In this document: in pieces, positions 49,479-62,096 of the stretch | Layout of the letters: the number at the start of each line of letters is the position of its first letter | How positions within the stretch are numbered: the stretch's first letter is position 1 | Origin: Astropecten irregularis | Lineage: Eukaryota; Echinodermata; Asteroidea; Paxillosida; Astropectinidae | Assembly (NCBI GenBank): GCA_963971285.1 | Contig: OZ020255.1 | Span: 19,933,046-19,997,045 of the forward strand | DNA length: 64,000 bases | Direction of reading: 5' to 3' | The notes under the pieces: generated by a model | What the model was told of the DNA's origin: nothing | Database searches by the model: none | What the model saw: only the letters and a program-made list of their open reading frames with translations | Position numbers and translations under genes: made by a program

Positions 49479-50649
49479 AATATAAAGACTCTTCATTGAC
49501 TTATCTTGGCGCATCTAATAGCTATCGAGATTTATTTTTACGTACTTTTTATTCCATCATTAACCTGTTAACATTATCAGGAAGACAGTTTACAGACAAT
49601 TTTTATGAACAACGACATTCTGTTTTCTTTCTACATTTGGCGAATTTTGTCTTGACTGAAATACATGAATTCAACCACACTATACAATGCACAAGAAAGT
49701 TAAACACTATTGTTGGGTTGAATTCTTTCTTTGGTATTTTATTGCCAATCATTTTGAGATTTTTTACTGTTTGTATAATTGTGTATTATACGATTTTTTT
49801 CTATCTTTGCTGATTTGCAAATATCATCTTAGGCTTTTTCACTGAGCAGTGTTAAATTGTTCGTAGTTATATCCCCAATTTGCTATAATATTTCCAAGTT
49901 TGAACATAAGCGAACCGAGAGATGGATAATTTGGGATGAAGCAAATTCACAGCTTCTTTCTCAACAGGATCTGTAAAGGAATTTAATCATGGGGAGACAC
50001 AGTTCACAAGACTGGATAGTTCAAATGGTTCGAGTGCTTGGTCCATGTACATAATCCAAGACGTTTTAGGTCAAGTTCTCATTTAAATTTAAGTTGAGCT
50101 CTCTTTAAAAAAAAAAAAAATTATTATTATATTATTCTTTTTTTTTTCATTTTGAACTGAACAGCAATCAATATTTGCATTAGATGCAATTTGTATTTGA
50201 AAAATAATGTTTTATATAAACGATGACTCAAAGATGTGAAAACAAACAAAATGTGAAACAACAAACCATAGAATTAGGCCTTTGTGTGTAAGTTTTTATT
50301 TAAGTCTGGTTAACTTATTTAACTGATATCACATACACAGTTAATATTTAAATTCCCCTGACTATTGACACTGTTGCTATGTCACATGATTTAGGGGCAG
50401 GCCAGTGCATAGTAACATGTACACGAATGGAGATACAGACTTTGCATCATTAAAAATTTTGCCAGTAAGCTTGTACCAATGTCTAGTCCCCCAACTTCAC
50501 TAATCTCACATGCAGGGGCAACATTTTAATTCCCCAGACTACAGACACTGTTGCTTTATCATGTTATTCAAGGAAAGTCATTGCACTGATAAGAGAAAGC
50601 TGTGGATGCATTGTTCTCAATGGGTGAGAACGTCATCAGGGCACCAGTG

Positions 50650-50820
50650 GTCGATTTCACCAAGAGCTAGATTAATCTTACATGAAAATCATGAATCAAT
50701 CTCAATTGCTATTGCAAAGTGTGATGTCGCAGTACTAATCACTATAATAGTGATACTGGCAACTCATCTTAAGATTAATCCCAGTGTAGTGTTTCATGAA
50801 ATCCAGCCCAGATCATGTAA
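50650..50820. repeat. Decayed interspersed repeat, related to 37590-37690
   Basis: Shares ordered words with 37590-37690 and ends with inverted partners (AGATTAATCCCAGTG, GTTTCATGAAAT), so a fold-back structure is likely. An open frame of 166 codons runs through it but shows no protein-like features. Confidence 0.45.
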
Positions 50821-51160
50821 AAAGAGGGAGGTTAAACTTCCTCCAAAGTACACGACAAGCATCAGTGTACATGTATATACTGAATGTACGCAGCCAATGA
50901 ATAAAGTACTCAAGTTAATTTGCAATAAGTTAATCACCACAACTCTTACATACAACCTCCTACTTCATAGTGGATATGGGGAAGACCAACTGAAGTGCCA
51001 GGGGGGTTAATAATGAAATTTCTTGCAACTACATGTACATAATAAAAAAAGAGTGCTTTCTTAACTTGTACAAGTAGGTCAGTGTGTCATTTTCAAGGTT
51101 AAGAGGAACATGCACATGTAGGAGCTGTGAACGTTCCCTCGAGTCAAACGCCTGAGGCTC

Positions 51161-53641
51161 TTAAGAAGCCTCCACGTTATCGTAAATCTTGACGACGCTG
51201 CCATTATCGTTCAAGAGTGAGATTAGATGGAAAGCGCCCTCTAGGTTCGCATCGCTCAACGCGATGGTGGTTTCCGGCAGGTACTCGAATGATGATGATT
51301 CGACCAAATAATTTAGCGAGGTCAGATTGTTGCGCACCGTGCGGAGATCCCCCATATCACAGATGAACTGGATGTGTAAGACAAAAATAAAATAAAACCA
51401 AACTAAAAAACTTAACAAATGATAACACCAATGAAAGACAAAAAAAAAAATCAAACACGAAGACAAAAAACAACAGGATGAAAAATGACAAAACAAACTG
51501 TTTGCAAAATGCAAATGACAAAAATGGTTTCAAAAGGAGGAAATGGAAGCTTCAGCTTAAAAAACAACAGCTTTCAGCTTTTAGATGATGGATAAGAGGC
51601 AATAGCCCTAGGCAAAGACAAGGCTTTCAATATGGAGCTATGGCTCTAGGATAGGATGTCCAAGAGAGCATCCTATAAACATGATAAAGAGAAAAACAAC
51701 AGTAGACTCACCATGAAGAGCGGAGCGTCGTCATCACTGCTCGTCTCCTGTACGTCCTCAGCACCGACCTCAATAGCGACTTCTGTTGCCAGGTCAAGGG
51801 TCAACGGCTCCTCCTGTCCTTCACTCTGAGGCTGTACGCGGACCACGCCCTTGCGTTTGAAGGCATACAAGGAAGTGCCAAAATCTCCACTACATAGAGA
51901 GACACAAACCATTGGCAGACAACAAAATTGATTAAATCAGGCTATTGAGGGAAGAACCAAATTGGAAAAAAAAACGAGGTTCCCATGGAAACTATTTCAC
52001 CACAATTTGTTTCAAGGAACAGTCAATTTAAAACAGGTGAATGCCCTCCAGTCCTTACCCATTTTTCTGCAGAATTCGTTGGACCTCCATCCTTGTCCGC
52101 TTGGCATTATCGGTCAAGATCTCGATGAGCAGACATGCCTGACCGGGCCCTCGAGCCTCGAGAACCAGCTGGATATCAGCATCGGCCCCACTACCCTTCT
52201 TGACCTGTGACCATAAAATTTTTGTCAAGCAAATACCAACAAAATTGGGCCTCCAAATAAAATTTTGGGATAATTATCACCTCTTGCTCCATACTTTACA
52301 GTTTCAATATAATTGTGCACTTAAAAGCAATAAAAATAGGAGAAACTTTCTAAAAAGACCACATGTTCACCATGTACATGTGAAAATTATTATACACATG
52401 TACGTACATACATACATGTACATCAAATTTGAGGTTCATGTTTTATATTTGGAAAGTATATTTGGACAGACATCTATTGTATTTCAGATAAACAACAAGC
52501 ATAAATTGTTTTTTTTTTACTTTTACAAATCTTACTGTGTACAAACATTCTACTTTTATTAAACTCTTTTTAGAATGTATTTGTGTTTAAGAGACGGGGA
52601 AGGAACTTAGGAAGACTTTCATGAGAAGGTCTCTTCCAAAAAAATCTTCTTTCAGAAATTGTTGACAACTCACAGAATTTTTGATGATGCCTTCAATCGT
52701 CGCCTTTGGCATGGTAATGGACTTGGCTTTTGAAATGAGACTAGCCAAGGCGGAGTTCACATCTGGGTTGGGTCCACCTTCTGAAATGGGAAGAAGGAAA
52801 TGTTATTCAACAGAGATCGAGTCACAGAGAGTGAGGAAGCCTTCATCCAAAGGAAATGACCCTACTGTACCTCATATTTGGAACATGTATGGCCATCAAG
52901 GAAGCCCCCATATGACCTTATGAAATGCTCTGTAGAGTGTATACTCATCAAGGCATCTGCCTCTCATAGAACCAGCCATACAAGATGGATTGTTACGGCC
53001 AGTTTGAAAAGACTTGGAGCAATGTGGATAGAAACCAATCTATACGTAGCCCAGAAACGGTCGGATTCTTGTGTTTGTCCGGATAAAACCTACAGGGAAT
53101 ACTTGCCTCGGATGGCTAGTTTCATTTGCAAGATGAGCTTGTTGTAGAGCAGACTGCGTTGAGCATCCTTGGGCCCTTTGATGTGCTTGACTTTGGACCA
53201 CTTGTTGTGCCCGGCTAGCCTCTGTTGACCCAGGTGCAGTAGCCTCACTTGGTTCGACAGTTGACAACCCCTAACCTCTCCGCTATGCCTGATCCAAGTT
53301 TCCGAACAAATGATAGATCCGATCCTCTGGCTGCAAGATCCGGACAAACGCACCTGTCCCAAAGCCTCATCCATCGAGCCAAGCCTCTGACTCGAAAATG
53401 TCCGCGATGGAAGCTCCGTCATAGAGGATTTCCTGATAGAGTTAGCATCTAAAACATTTCCATTGCACCAATTAACGGAGGACGTTACTCCTATGCTCCT
53501 ACATCTTGTAAATGATCCATGCACCGAGTGGGACAGCTTGGGATTCTGACAGGTGGTATGGAGACATCTCACAGTCCTGAATCGTCCCAGTAGAGCCAGC
53601 CCCTTGATGATGTGTGGGGACAAACAAATGTTAACCGCCAT
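51161..53641 (-). CDS. TACO1: TACO1, mitochondrial translational activator (YebC/PmpR family)
   Basis: Minus-strand exons 53641-53107, 52780-52674, 52204-52059, 51889-51712 and 51367-51161 give 1173 nt, 390 aa. In humans TACO1 supports translation of mitochondrial COX1; the YebC fold is broadly conserved. The family hallmark AGHNKWSKVKHIKGPKD stands at the end of exon 1, followed across the joins by REGGPNPDVNSALAS, MPKATIEGI, EARGPGQACLLIEILTDN, LQKNGG, AIEVGAEDV and FICD, all in the expected order. The N-terminus (about 155 residues before the hallmark) is longer than in human TACO1 (297 aa in total), rich in Arg/Ser and poor in acid, which fits a mitochondrial presequence. The start at 53641 has a strong Kozak context (ACCATGG); an in-frame ATG at 53728 is possible but less likely. 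Intron 1 uses a GC donor (GCAAGT). The gene is transcribed toward gene B and away from the TARBP2-like gene. Confidence 0.95.
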
Positions 53642-55852
53642 GGTTAATGCCAGAAGATTATTATCCGAGTTCACACTGATCGATCGTGGGCACCCTGATT
53701 TGTCGTTCACTTCCAAATCATTGTTCAAATATTATGATGTTTATAACGAGTAGCTTGTTAGAGATGGGTCACATCATAAAATTCCTGCACAAAAAAAAAG
53801 AGGGAAAAGAGGGTTAAAATAGGAAAGACCTATAAGGTTCTACAACTAATGTTCGTGTGTATGATACCTACATGTATGTATTCACCCAAGTCACGTGTAC
53901 GTAATGACTGCATGTTCACTTATTAACCTGGCACATTCATTCATTATGTACACTGCTGTCATTCAATAAACATTATTGCTTGAGCTTAGGAAACATAATG
54001 GAAAGAGTTCCACTGATGGACATTACTTTGGGGTCCAGACCAGTAAACTGTAGTTCCAAACATAGAGGAAGGGTCCAAATCAGTCCGCGGAGCTCATTTA
54101 CTTTTTGTATATACCCTAAAAATCTTCTTCTTTTTTAAAGCATGATCTGCTTGAGGCCATACTACATGGTAGGTCTTGTACAGAAATGGCTGATTGAAAA
54201 GTTTGGGATCTGTGTTTTTATCACACATCTTCTGCTGTGCATGCTGTGCATAAAATCACATGTAACAGGATCCTGAACTTTACAAATACAGTCGCCAAAA
54301 AAATGATGGAACCCGGTATTACTATTAGACTTTCAGTTCACCTTTGGCTTTGTTATTCAGTTGTTGTTTTGAGCTGTTTGGATGAAAAAGCTCAACTGAA
54401 TAGTTTCTACTGTTCCAAAATGATATTTTTTACTTTCAGCAAAAGAATTTTGTGCAACATTTCAGAGTAAAAATACAATTTTCTGACACGCTTGTTGCGA
54501 ACTTGAAAACAGCCAGTCGGCCATTTTGTTTGGTCTAGCTAGTCTAGCTTAGTCTGGTACCTACAGTACAACTACAAGGCTACAGCCAACGTATTAAAAG
54601 TCCACACAATGAGAGCAGACACTAGAGTTATTCTCGTCTGCGGCCGTTCCGTGCGTTCGTGAAAAGTCGTGTCTTCATTACCGTTTTTACCCCATAAATT
54701 TCAAAGGCAAAGCCCTGCCCTCTTTCCACAAATTTAACCTTGCCAATCCCCAATAATTAATAATAATATTGAAGATAAGAGGACACCACGAACGTGTGTT
54801 TAAGTCAGTCTCTTTACAAAAAGTTGTTTTTATTTCCTTTAATAGGTATCGTACCTGACAGTACACTATTTCATTACTTTTTAGTAAAACATGTAACGTA
54901 GGCCTAGGCGCCAAGTTTAGGCCTAATTACTGAAATGGTTGCCGCCCACTCCCCCATTGTAAATTGTTGTTTGGCGCTACATTTTTTTAGGTAAAAAAAA
55001 CACCCAGTAAAACTCACTTTTCAGATATGCTATCCCAGTTTTACAAAACTGACACTGAAGACTGAGACTAGATAAGTTCTTAAAGGATATTTAACGCCCT
55101 TTCTGTAATATCCGTCAGTGAAATTCTTCCCTCAATTCAGCAGGCGATTTGCAGAATGGAAATTCACCAACCAGCATGCGCACATGTAATACAGTCGTAA
55201 ATCCAGATTCTATACGGGATTTTTCACACAACAATCCTCATGGGCACGGTAGCCAGACGAAACTGGCAAAGTTGGGTCATAAAATTGACCAATCAGCGGC
55301 GTGTTCGTAAGTCATCACTTGGTGGCGCTTTCCTAGCAGACGAAGAGCAATTATCTTGAGTATCATCGACCTCCGAGAAGGGACAAAGCAAAAAACCTCC
55401 AAAAAAAAACAGGAAACACTGCGAATTGCCACAAATACAGGTAAGGATCTGTAAGGTGTCTGATATGTAATGAATCCGAATGTCATATTTTGCAATGGGT
55501 AGGTGTATAAAAGGGAATAAAGAGCTCTCTTCTTGTGTTTTATTTCGGAGACGGAGGTTCAGGTTGAGTCATTTTTTTGTACGTACGTGTGTGCATGGAC
55601 ATGGAGGCTACCTCCATGGTGTGTGTAGGGGGAGTGGAGGGGGAGGGCGTGAGTGCACATTTTTATCACGTCACGGTAGGCCTAACGTTACAACTTACAT
55701 TATGAATATGATTATCAACACATTGATGAGACATAGTTTTATTTCCATGTGCAGTGCAGTGGCCTCGCAATGTACTAGTCCGAGTAACTTGGACCGGTAA
55801 AAATCGCCTTTTATTTTACATTTGGACATGATCCGGCGATAGTAGGGTCCAA

Positions 55853-57993
55853 GTAGGCCTGTTGCAACGAATCCGACGAAACTAGATCATAAACGCCCTC
55901 TATCGTCCAATTCCTAATTTCGGTACCGAATTTGCAAATCCTTTAAGTAGACTCATTGCCAGTCCCCATATTGTTTATGTAAAGTAAAAAAAAAATAAAA
56001 CTATGCCAGCCAGCCCTCAGTCAGCGGCAGTAAAATGTTTTACCAATGCCGCAGCACGTGTGTGATGTGCATGTGCAGCCTGTACGCATAGCGTTCGATG
56101 GTTTAAGTAGCCTGCAGACATCGGTTTCCGATGGGATAACGGGAAAACTTCTATAAAACAGAAACGAAATAAAATTTCAGAAAATCACTTCACCAACTTT
56201 GAACTAGACACTTCCAGATTATAATCTGTAAAAATCCCCGAAGTTCAAGTCTTTTCTTTGGAAATATTGTCCGTCATTTACAGCGACACCGATTCCGCTA
56301 TGTAAACAAAGCGTCACCAGTTTTCGGTAACTTGGTTGTGCGGCAAAGTTCGTTGCCATCGGAGTAGCTATGGCGCGCCAAGTCACTCAAAAATTGATGA
56401 AATATTTTCCTGACTCGATTTGATCGAACTGGGTCGATAGAGTTATTTATAAAAGGTTCTGAAACGGTTTTGATTCCAAGATCGTGAATGATAAATTATG
56501 AGAATTTGGTACAGATCATGGTAGGTAAAATTATTATCACAACATTTTTATAATATCTGGCATCATTATGAGAGGCATAAACGTGGATAGCTTATGTTCA
56601 TCAGCTGAGCAAAGTTTCAAATTAAAAAGAGAAATATAAAATCATGGCACTTCGATTTGAGAAAGACTTTAACACTTTTGTTACATTGGCATGCCATAAA
56701 AACCCAGATCGCAACGGGATCACGTGACCTGCCTTCTGACATCGGAAGAATGAAAGTTGCTCGAGCAGACGACAGTTTAGTTTGGAATATTTGACCACAA
56801 ATTGTGTCTTTTATAAATGTTTGAACATTAGCCTTAAAATGCATTAGTAATCTTTACCCAAAATTACATAGTTTTTTACTTTTGAGCATCACTCACAACT
56901 GAAAACTTTATTCTCAACATCCTGAATGTCGGAGATAGCCCTGAGTGTAGTCATCACTTCAGGTATACTGATCACAAAGTATCACGCACGGTCTCGCGGT
57001 AAATGGGAATCAAATGGGAATCATCGGAAATACATGTCCATCGGAAACTCATGACCGGACGATATTTAGTATTTATTTCATTTCTCGGGTAGAACAAGTT
57101 ACAAAGCACAAGAACAACAAATTAACACTTTCAGTAGATAGAACAGGACAAAACAAAATACTAGTTATATAAGAATCCAAGTAGCTCCCGAAGGATTGCC
57201 CAAAGGAATTATTCTTGTCAAAGGGGCTCTCCAGTCTAATTGAATGAAATAAATATAAATGAATATAAATAATCATTAATTATAAATAATTTAAATAATA
57301 ATAAATGCAAAAAAATAACCAGAATTCATTAAGATAAAGCAAAGGGGTTCTCCAGACTGATTGAAAATTAATTAAATAGAAATAAATATATATTTAAATA
57401 AAAATAAATTTAAGTAAATAAATACATTCATAACCAAAAGATTTAATTAATAAAAAGAATAGGTATTATGGCGCATCTAAGCAGCTGTTTATTTAATGTA
57501 CATGTATTGTTACATACAAGTTTCTATTCCTGTTAATACTTTTATTCTTGTATTAGTCTCAGTGTTGAAGTACTGGTCAATGACAATCTTTGTAGATCGT
57601 TTTCTGGGCCCCCAAACGTACAGAATTGTGTGCCCAAACCCTATTGTGGACTGGAAACCATTCTAATAAAGATGCGGAAAGTATGCTTAACTAACGAGGG
57701 CGATCGACGAGCCGCGGGCGATCGACGAGCCGCGGGAAATCAACGAGCCTCGGCCTCGCCGTCCACTTAAAAACTTTAATCCTAAGTTGTTTTCAATTCA
57801 ATTCAAATAAACCACGACCAAATCAGCCAATACACAGGAATTATAGTGCCTTACAAACGTTACCACGGTATTCGCGAACACCTCTGAAACACAACAACGG
57901 ATTTGCAAATCCGTCAACGACACTAGGATTCCTAGTTTCGTCGCACCGAATTTGCAAATCCGACGATTTTAAGATTCGTTACAACAGGCCTAC
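55853..57993. mobile_element. 2.1-kb element with terminal inverted repeats, non-autonomous
   Basis: The left end GTAGGCCTGTTGCAACGAAT and the right end match as inverted repeats over about 21 bp with one mismatch. Both ends carry subterminal copies of a palindrome of the type CCGAATTTGCAAATCC (55930s, 57899, 57947) and of a GACGAAACTAG motif. No transposase frame is visible inside. A clear target-site duplication is not evident, so the superfamily is undecided. Inside are an 18-bp tandem repeat at 57698-57751 and a duplicated CTCTCCAG segment near 57225 and 57345. It occupies most of the non-coding stretch between TACO1 and the TARBP2-like gene. Confidence 0.6.
57698..57751. repeat. 18-bp tandem repeat, 3 units
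   Basis: GGGCGATCGACGAGCCGC twice, then GGGAAATCAACGAGCCTC. Lies inside the 2.1-kb element. Confidence 0.85.
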
Positions 57994-58579
57994 CTTGTTT
58001 GCATTTGAGTGGCAAGAGCTCCATTTTGCCTCTACCCTGAGTCAAAATCCTGTGATTTCACCTCCAAAACGATCGTAAAATGTCTCATGCGTCCAGCTAT
58101 GGACCAAGGGAGAATTGGAGATTCCAATAATGACAAGGTTTACTCACATTTTTTAAAGAAAAGATCATTTTTTCCCTAAAAATGGGCACAGAGACCTCCT
58201 ATTCATGAGCACAGTGTCAGTTGGGTCAGCCATCTTGGTTTTTCAAATTGTACACTGGTACCCAGAAAAAGTTACGGAAAAATGATCTTGACATTGACAT
58301 TATTATTAAGATGCTTGACTTTTCGGATGTAATGCAATGTACATGTACACCCTACATCTGACTAGGACTAACGTTAGGCCTACATTTTGATTTTGGGGCA
58401 ATGTATCACAATCTCACAATAGCACCCTGTGCCTATAGACAGATAGAGTTTTAAAAATAATTTTTCACCATTCCAAAATAACTGTTTAAATGTTTTTTGG
58501 TGATGTATAATATTTTATTATTCTCCGACAGAGGACAGAGGGTGCTACTAGCTGCAAATAAGACTCAACCAAGCTGTTG

Positions 58580-58735
58580 TGGTAAACTGGCCGGACTGTC
58601 AATAGTAGACTGGTTATGCTATCGTAATATTACTGTCCATGCTCTCCAAATGACAAGTGGACTGGCCAGATTGTCAAAGAATACTGGTCACACTGCTAAA
58701 CCAGCCAGGTTGTCACAAAATACTGTCAGGCTGCC
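58580..58735. repeat. Degenerate repeats just upstream of the TARBP2-like start
   Basis: CTGGCCGGACTGTCAATAG, CTGGCCAGATTGTCAAAG and CAGCCAGGTTGTCACAAAA are related and each is followed within a few bases by ACTGG or ACTGTC. Likely 5' UTR or promoter sequence. Confidence 0.4.
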
Positions 58736-58792
58736 ATCATATAGACGGGCTACATTGTCTTCAAAAGGCTAGCCCAAGCTGTCATTATCGCC

Positions 58793-61749
58793 ATGGCAAA
58801 CTGCAAGACAGCAGTGAGTATCCTGCAGGAGCACTGTGCCAGGCAGGGTATGACTCCAATCTACAGCACCATCAGCCAGGAAGGACGCTCCCACCAGCCC
58901 AAATTTACCATCAGCTGCACGGCCGGAACGACTACAGGAACAGGTGGGTGAACTCTGACCCCATGTAACCCCCTTCAATCCCCTATCCCAACATGACGCC
59001 AAGAGCTTGAATTTCAAGAGAATGGAGTGTCCTCATTTGGCTTTGGGTTGGTGGAATGATTCAAATCATTTCATCTGCTACCTGCCCAAGTTCTAATCAT
59101 CAGTTCATTGTTTAAGGTCATTAATTAGAAGTGTAATCTAGGGTCTTATTTCACACGGTTCTCATTTGTATTGATTTGAAATTGTGAATGTGCACAATAA
59201 TTTGTCATTAATCACCATCATTTGTCACCATACATTAGAGTTTGTGTTCTTATCTGGAAACGTTGTTAATTATTCCTTGTGATGGTGAAATGAACTGTTC
59301 CATACGTATGCTAACAACATGAACAAAGCAGGAGTTACCAGCTACAAACTCATGTGATGTTTGTAATTGCTTTGAGTTGGTTCCCAGCTGATCTTTGCTT
59401 ACATTTAGCTGCATTTCAAGATTGCTGAGCAGAATGTGAAAAAGTTGGTTTGTGTTTTTGGTGTTTTGCACAGGGGAGGGCGTCAGTAAGAAGAGCGCTA
59501 AGCAGGCTGCAGCCGAGGCAGTATTACAGCAGTGGGAGGTGGAAATCCCAAAGTTGGACAGCGTCAAGGCCGAGGCGTAAGTTATGTTTATTTTCTAGTT
59601 TGTTGTACAACCTCTGTGTAAATCATTAAAACCCAGTTCATGATGTTTCATGTAAAAGTGAATGCAAAACATGATGCAAGAAACTTCACAATTTGTGTGA
59701 ACCAGGCTTGAGGCGTTCTGTTGCTTCTGTCGGCTGTGATCACTGCTGCTGCTGCTGCCACTGCCGCTGTGGTTGTTGAGGCAGCATGGCATGTATGTAC
59801 TATAAATGCAGCAAGCATGATCTTGTGAACATTGCAGTTGCTGCTGCTATCAACAATAATGTTGCTCCTGCAGCCACTACTGCTGGTGTTACTGTTGGGG
59901 CAACTACAAAGGGCTGTTCCATTTTAACTGCTGCAGTGCTGAAATTTAATTTGCTGTCGTTGTTGTTGCTGTTGTTGCTGTTATCGCTTCTTTTCAATAT
60001 GTCTCTGCTCTGCTGTTGATTCACAGTGTAGATACACCGAACCCGGTGGGTGAGCTGCAGGAGCTGGTGACATTCCTAGGATGGAGGAGGCCTGAGTACG
60101 AGGAAATTGAGGAGACCGGCCCACCCCATGACAGGAGCTTCGTGGTCGGAGTCACAGTGGGCAAGTTCAAGGAAAAGGGTCAGTCCATAATAATTATAAT
60201 CATCTTTTTAGTATTGCGCCCTGTCTATCCAGGGATGTTGGAAGGTGCAGTTTATACTGAGCCCAATATTCAGTTTTTACCATGCGGTTTTCGTGTCATA
60301 AAGTCCCTGTCAAATCTTGCCTTGAGTTTATGAAGGATCGTTATGGGATTGGGACTTGAGATTAGACATTAACAGTATCTGTGTTCACATGAAATGACCG
60401 AAACAATAGAATATTCTCCATCACCTTCAAGATATTTAATCCCTTTTAATCCATGTTATCCCTTTAATCCCTTTTATCACATTCAGCATTAAGTGACTTC
60501 TCAAGATGAAGTCCAAGAGCTGAAATTAACGGAACTTTTTCTCCCTGACTCCTGTAGGGTCAGACAAGAGCAAGCGTCTTGCCAAGCGGACAGCCGCCAA
60601 GGCCATGCTGGAAACAATCAAATCCCTCCCCCCGGACACAGACCCAGGAATTGAACCAGGAACCACCAAACCAAAGGTACGGCAGGTTGCATTCTGGCAA
60701 GCTACCATTATCCAGAAAACATACAAAAGAAAAGTTAACCTCCTTTACAGCTTTCATGATCACATACTTGCAAAATAAACAAGGGCAAAGTTCTAAGTTC
60801 AGATGTAAGTACAGGAACATGCAATTCCTCAAAAATGAAAATGATTTTGTTGATGAAAATGCAGTGCTAAGTCTCTTGCCTCTGTACGCGTAGAAAATAA
60901 GCAGTCTACGGTAGAGCCATGCTCTTTGCTGAAAAATCCATTTCCCATGAGGGGTCCACTCCATCAATTGGTCTGTGTGTCAGTGACTGGTTGAGTTGCT
61001 CTCTTCAGTCCTGTAGAGAAAGTATTGGCAAGTCTACATGTTACCCCTCCTGAGGTGGTTATTTGAAGCTTACATGATGGTTGTAGTAGTCAACTAGACC
61101 ATTAATTATATAATCTGTTTGAGACATGGCTGAAACAACAGAATAGCACTGTTTGAACATGCACTTGAATGATGAACAAACGAGATACTCTTGATTCCAT
61201 TTTAAACTTCAAACATTGACCTCCTGTTGTCAATACAAGTAATCAACTGCTGCAGACTTCTCACCGACCAAACTAATGACCTGAAATTTACTTAATGCTT
61301 GGAGTAATTGGAGGGCCTGACGTTTTGATCCTAGCCTTTGAGAAAACACTGATTGAAACATTAGGCCCTCCCAACTCTTGAGCGTTTTGATGCATTTTAG
61401 GTTATTGTTTTGGTTGATGAGCAGTTTGTAGGAGTTTATGACTTGTATGTTTGTTTTTATTAGTGCGAGACAGTTTGGACAAGTACCTTATTCTCTCAAA
61501 ATCCTAGTTGAACTCTCTACTTGCACTGACATATAAAAACAAGGTCACCCTCATAAGAGACTCCTCCCCAGCCTGGTATACCCACCTGGAGATGAGGACA
61601 AACTGTTTATACTGATCTTGTTTTGATTGTGTCTCTGTGTGTTTAGAAAAAGCAGGCTGCATTGGCTTCCAAAGTCACAGCCTGCACACTGCAGAATGCC
61701 GTGGGACCTAACATTGAAAGGCTGTGCAACAACCAACTTGATTTCCCAG
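58793..61749 (+). CDS. TARBP2: TARBP2/PRKRA/Loquacious-like dsRNA-binding protein, 5' part
   Basis: Exons 58793-58943, 59474-59576, 60027-60178, 60558-60676 and 61647-61749 join in frame (628 nt, 209 codons plus one base); the last donor (GTAAGC) leads to exons not found before the window end. Members of the family are Dicer partners that help load small RNAs into Argonaute. Residues 5-71 are the first dsRNA-binding domain (TPIY, EGRSHQPKF, TGTGEG, then SKKSAKQAAAEAVL), split by intron 1. Residues 91-157 are the second (NPVGELQELV, GWRRPEYE, TGPPHDRSF, then SKRLAKRTAAKAML), split by intron 3. The KKSAK and KRLAK motifs are the RNA-contacting helix starts. The third, Dicer-binding, domain would lie downstream. 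The ATG has a GCCATGG context and an in-frame stop 49 bp upstream; an upstream non-coding or coding exon is still possible. Naming as TARBP2 rather than PRKRA is a best guess. Confidence 0.9.
59735..60015. repeat. CTG/GTT-rich simple sequence in TARBP2-like intron 2
   Basis: Runs of GCTGCTGCTG, GTTGCTGCTGC and TTGTTGTTGCTGTTGTTGC fill the intron up to the acceptor at 60026. Confidence 0.75.
61245..61436. mobile_element. ~190-bp fold-back element, best copy
   Basis: The two halves are imperfect inverted repeats of about 85-90 bp: outer ends CTGCTGCAGACTTCTC and GAGCAGTTTGTAGGAG on opposite strands, inner parts GGGCCTGACGTTTTGATCC and its complement-like partner. It lies in intron 4 of the TARBP2-like gene. 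Related pieces are at 24181, 31318 and 41071. No coding capacity. Confidence 0.7.
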
Positions 61750-62096
61750 GTAAGCCACTCTATTGCATGTTTTTTCTTCCTCACCCATCAGCTTTTATAC
61801 CTCTCCCCAGTCTCATACTGCATGATAGACTTCTCTCTTCCCAGCAAATATCTCTAGCCAAGTCTAAAGAGTTGGTTTTATTGACTCTCCACGAGTCATC
61901 ACAAGTCACCTCACAAGTCAATTCACATGTCTGGCCTTAACCTTTGTAAGAAGCAATCTTGTGAATTGACTACATAACTAGTGAGGTGACGTGTAGTGAC
62001 TTGTGATGAGTCATAAGCATGATCTTGATGCTTATAAGTGTATCTCACTTGTGATGAGCTGATTTGGGGTGCTTTTGCTAGAAGCATTAAATTGTA

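Larger units (their letters stand above)
48543..51160. other. Non-coding stretch between gene B and TACO1
   Basis: The two genes converge here (B on plus, TACO1 on minus). Contains the decayed tRNA-derived copy (49376) and the fold-back remnant (50650). Frames at 49376-49813 and 50510-51010 are AT-rich and repeat-derived. The TACO1 3' UTR must begin at 51160 and run leftward; a clear AATAAA on the minus strand was not fixed. Confidence 0.6.
53642..58792. other. Stretch between the divergent TACO1 and TARBP2-like genes
   Basis: It must hold the promoters of both genes. On the minus strand AAAATGGCCGAC at about 54520 is a YY1-like word often found near starts of housekeeping genes. The centre is filled by the 2.1-kb element (55853-57993). 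The ~170 bp from 55300 (GGCGCTTTCC region) is comparatively GC-rich. No exon could be placed. Confidence 0.5.

Noticed and set aside
49376-49813. 145-codon frame, membrane-like
   Set aside because: Begins inside the decayed tRNA-derived element and owes its hydrophobic look to AT-rich DNA.
50510-51010. 166-codon frame
   Set aside because: Runs across a fold-back repeat that has a relative at 37590; composition is not protein-like.
53641-53729. Upstream in-frame ATG of TACO1 at 53728
   Set aside because: It adds an acidic segment (MNNDLEVNDKSG) that does not suit a mitochondrial presequence, and has a weaker start context than 53641.
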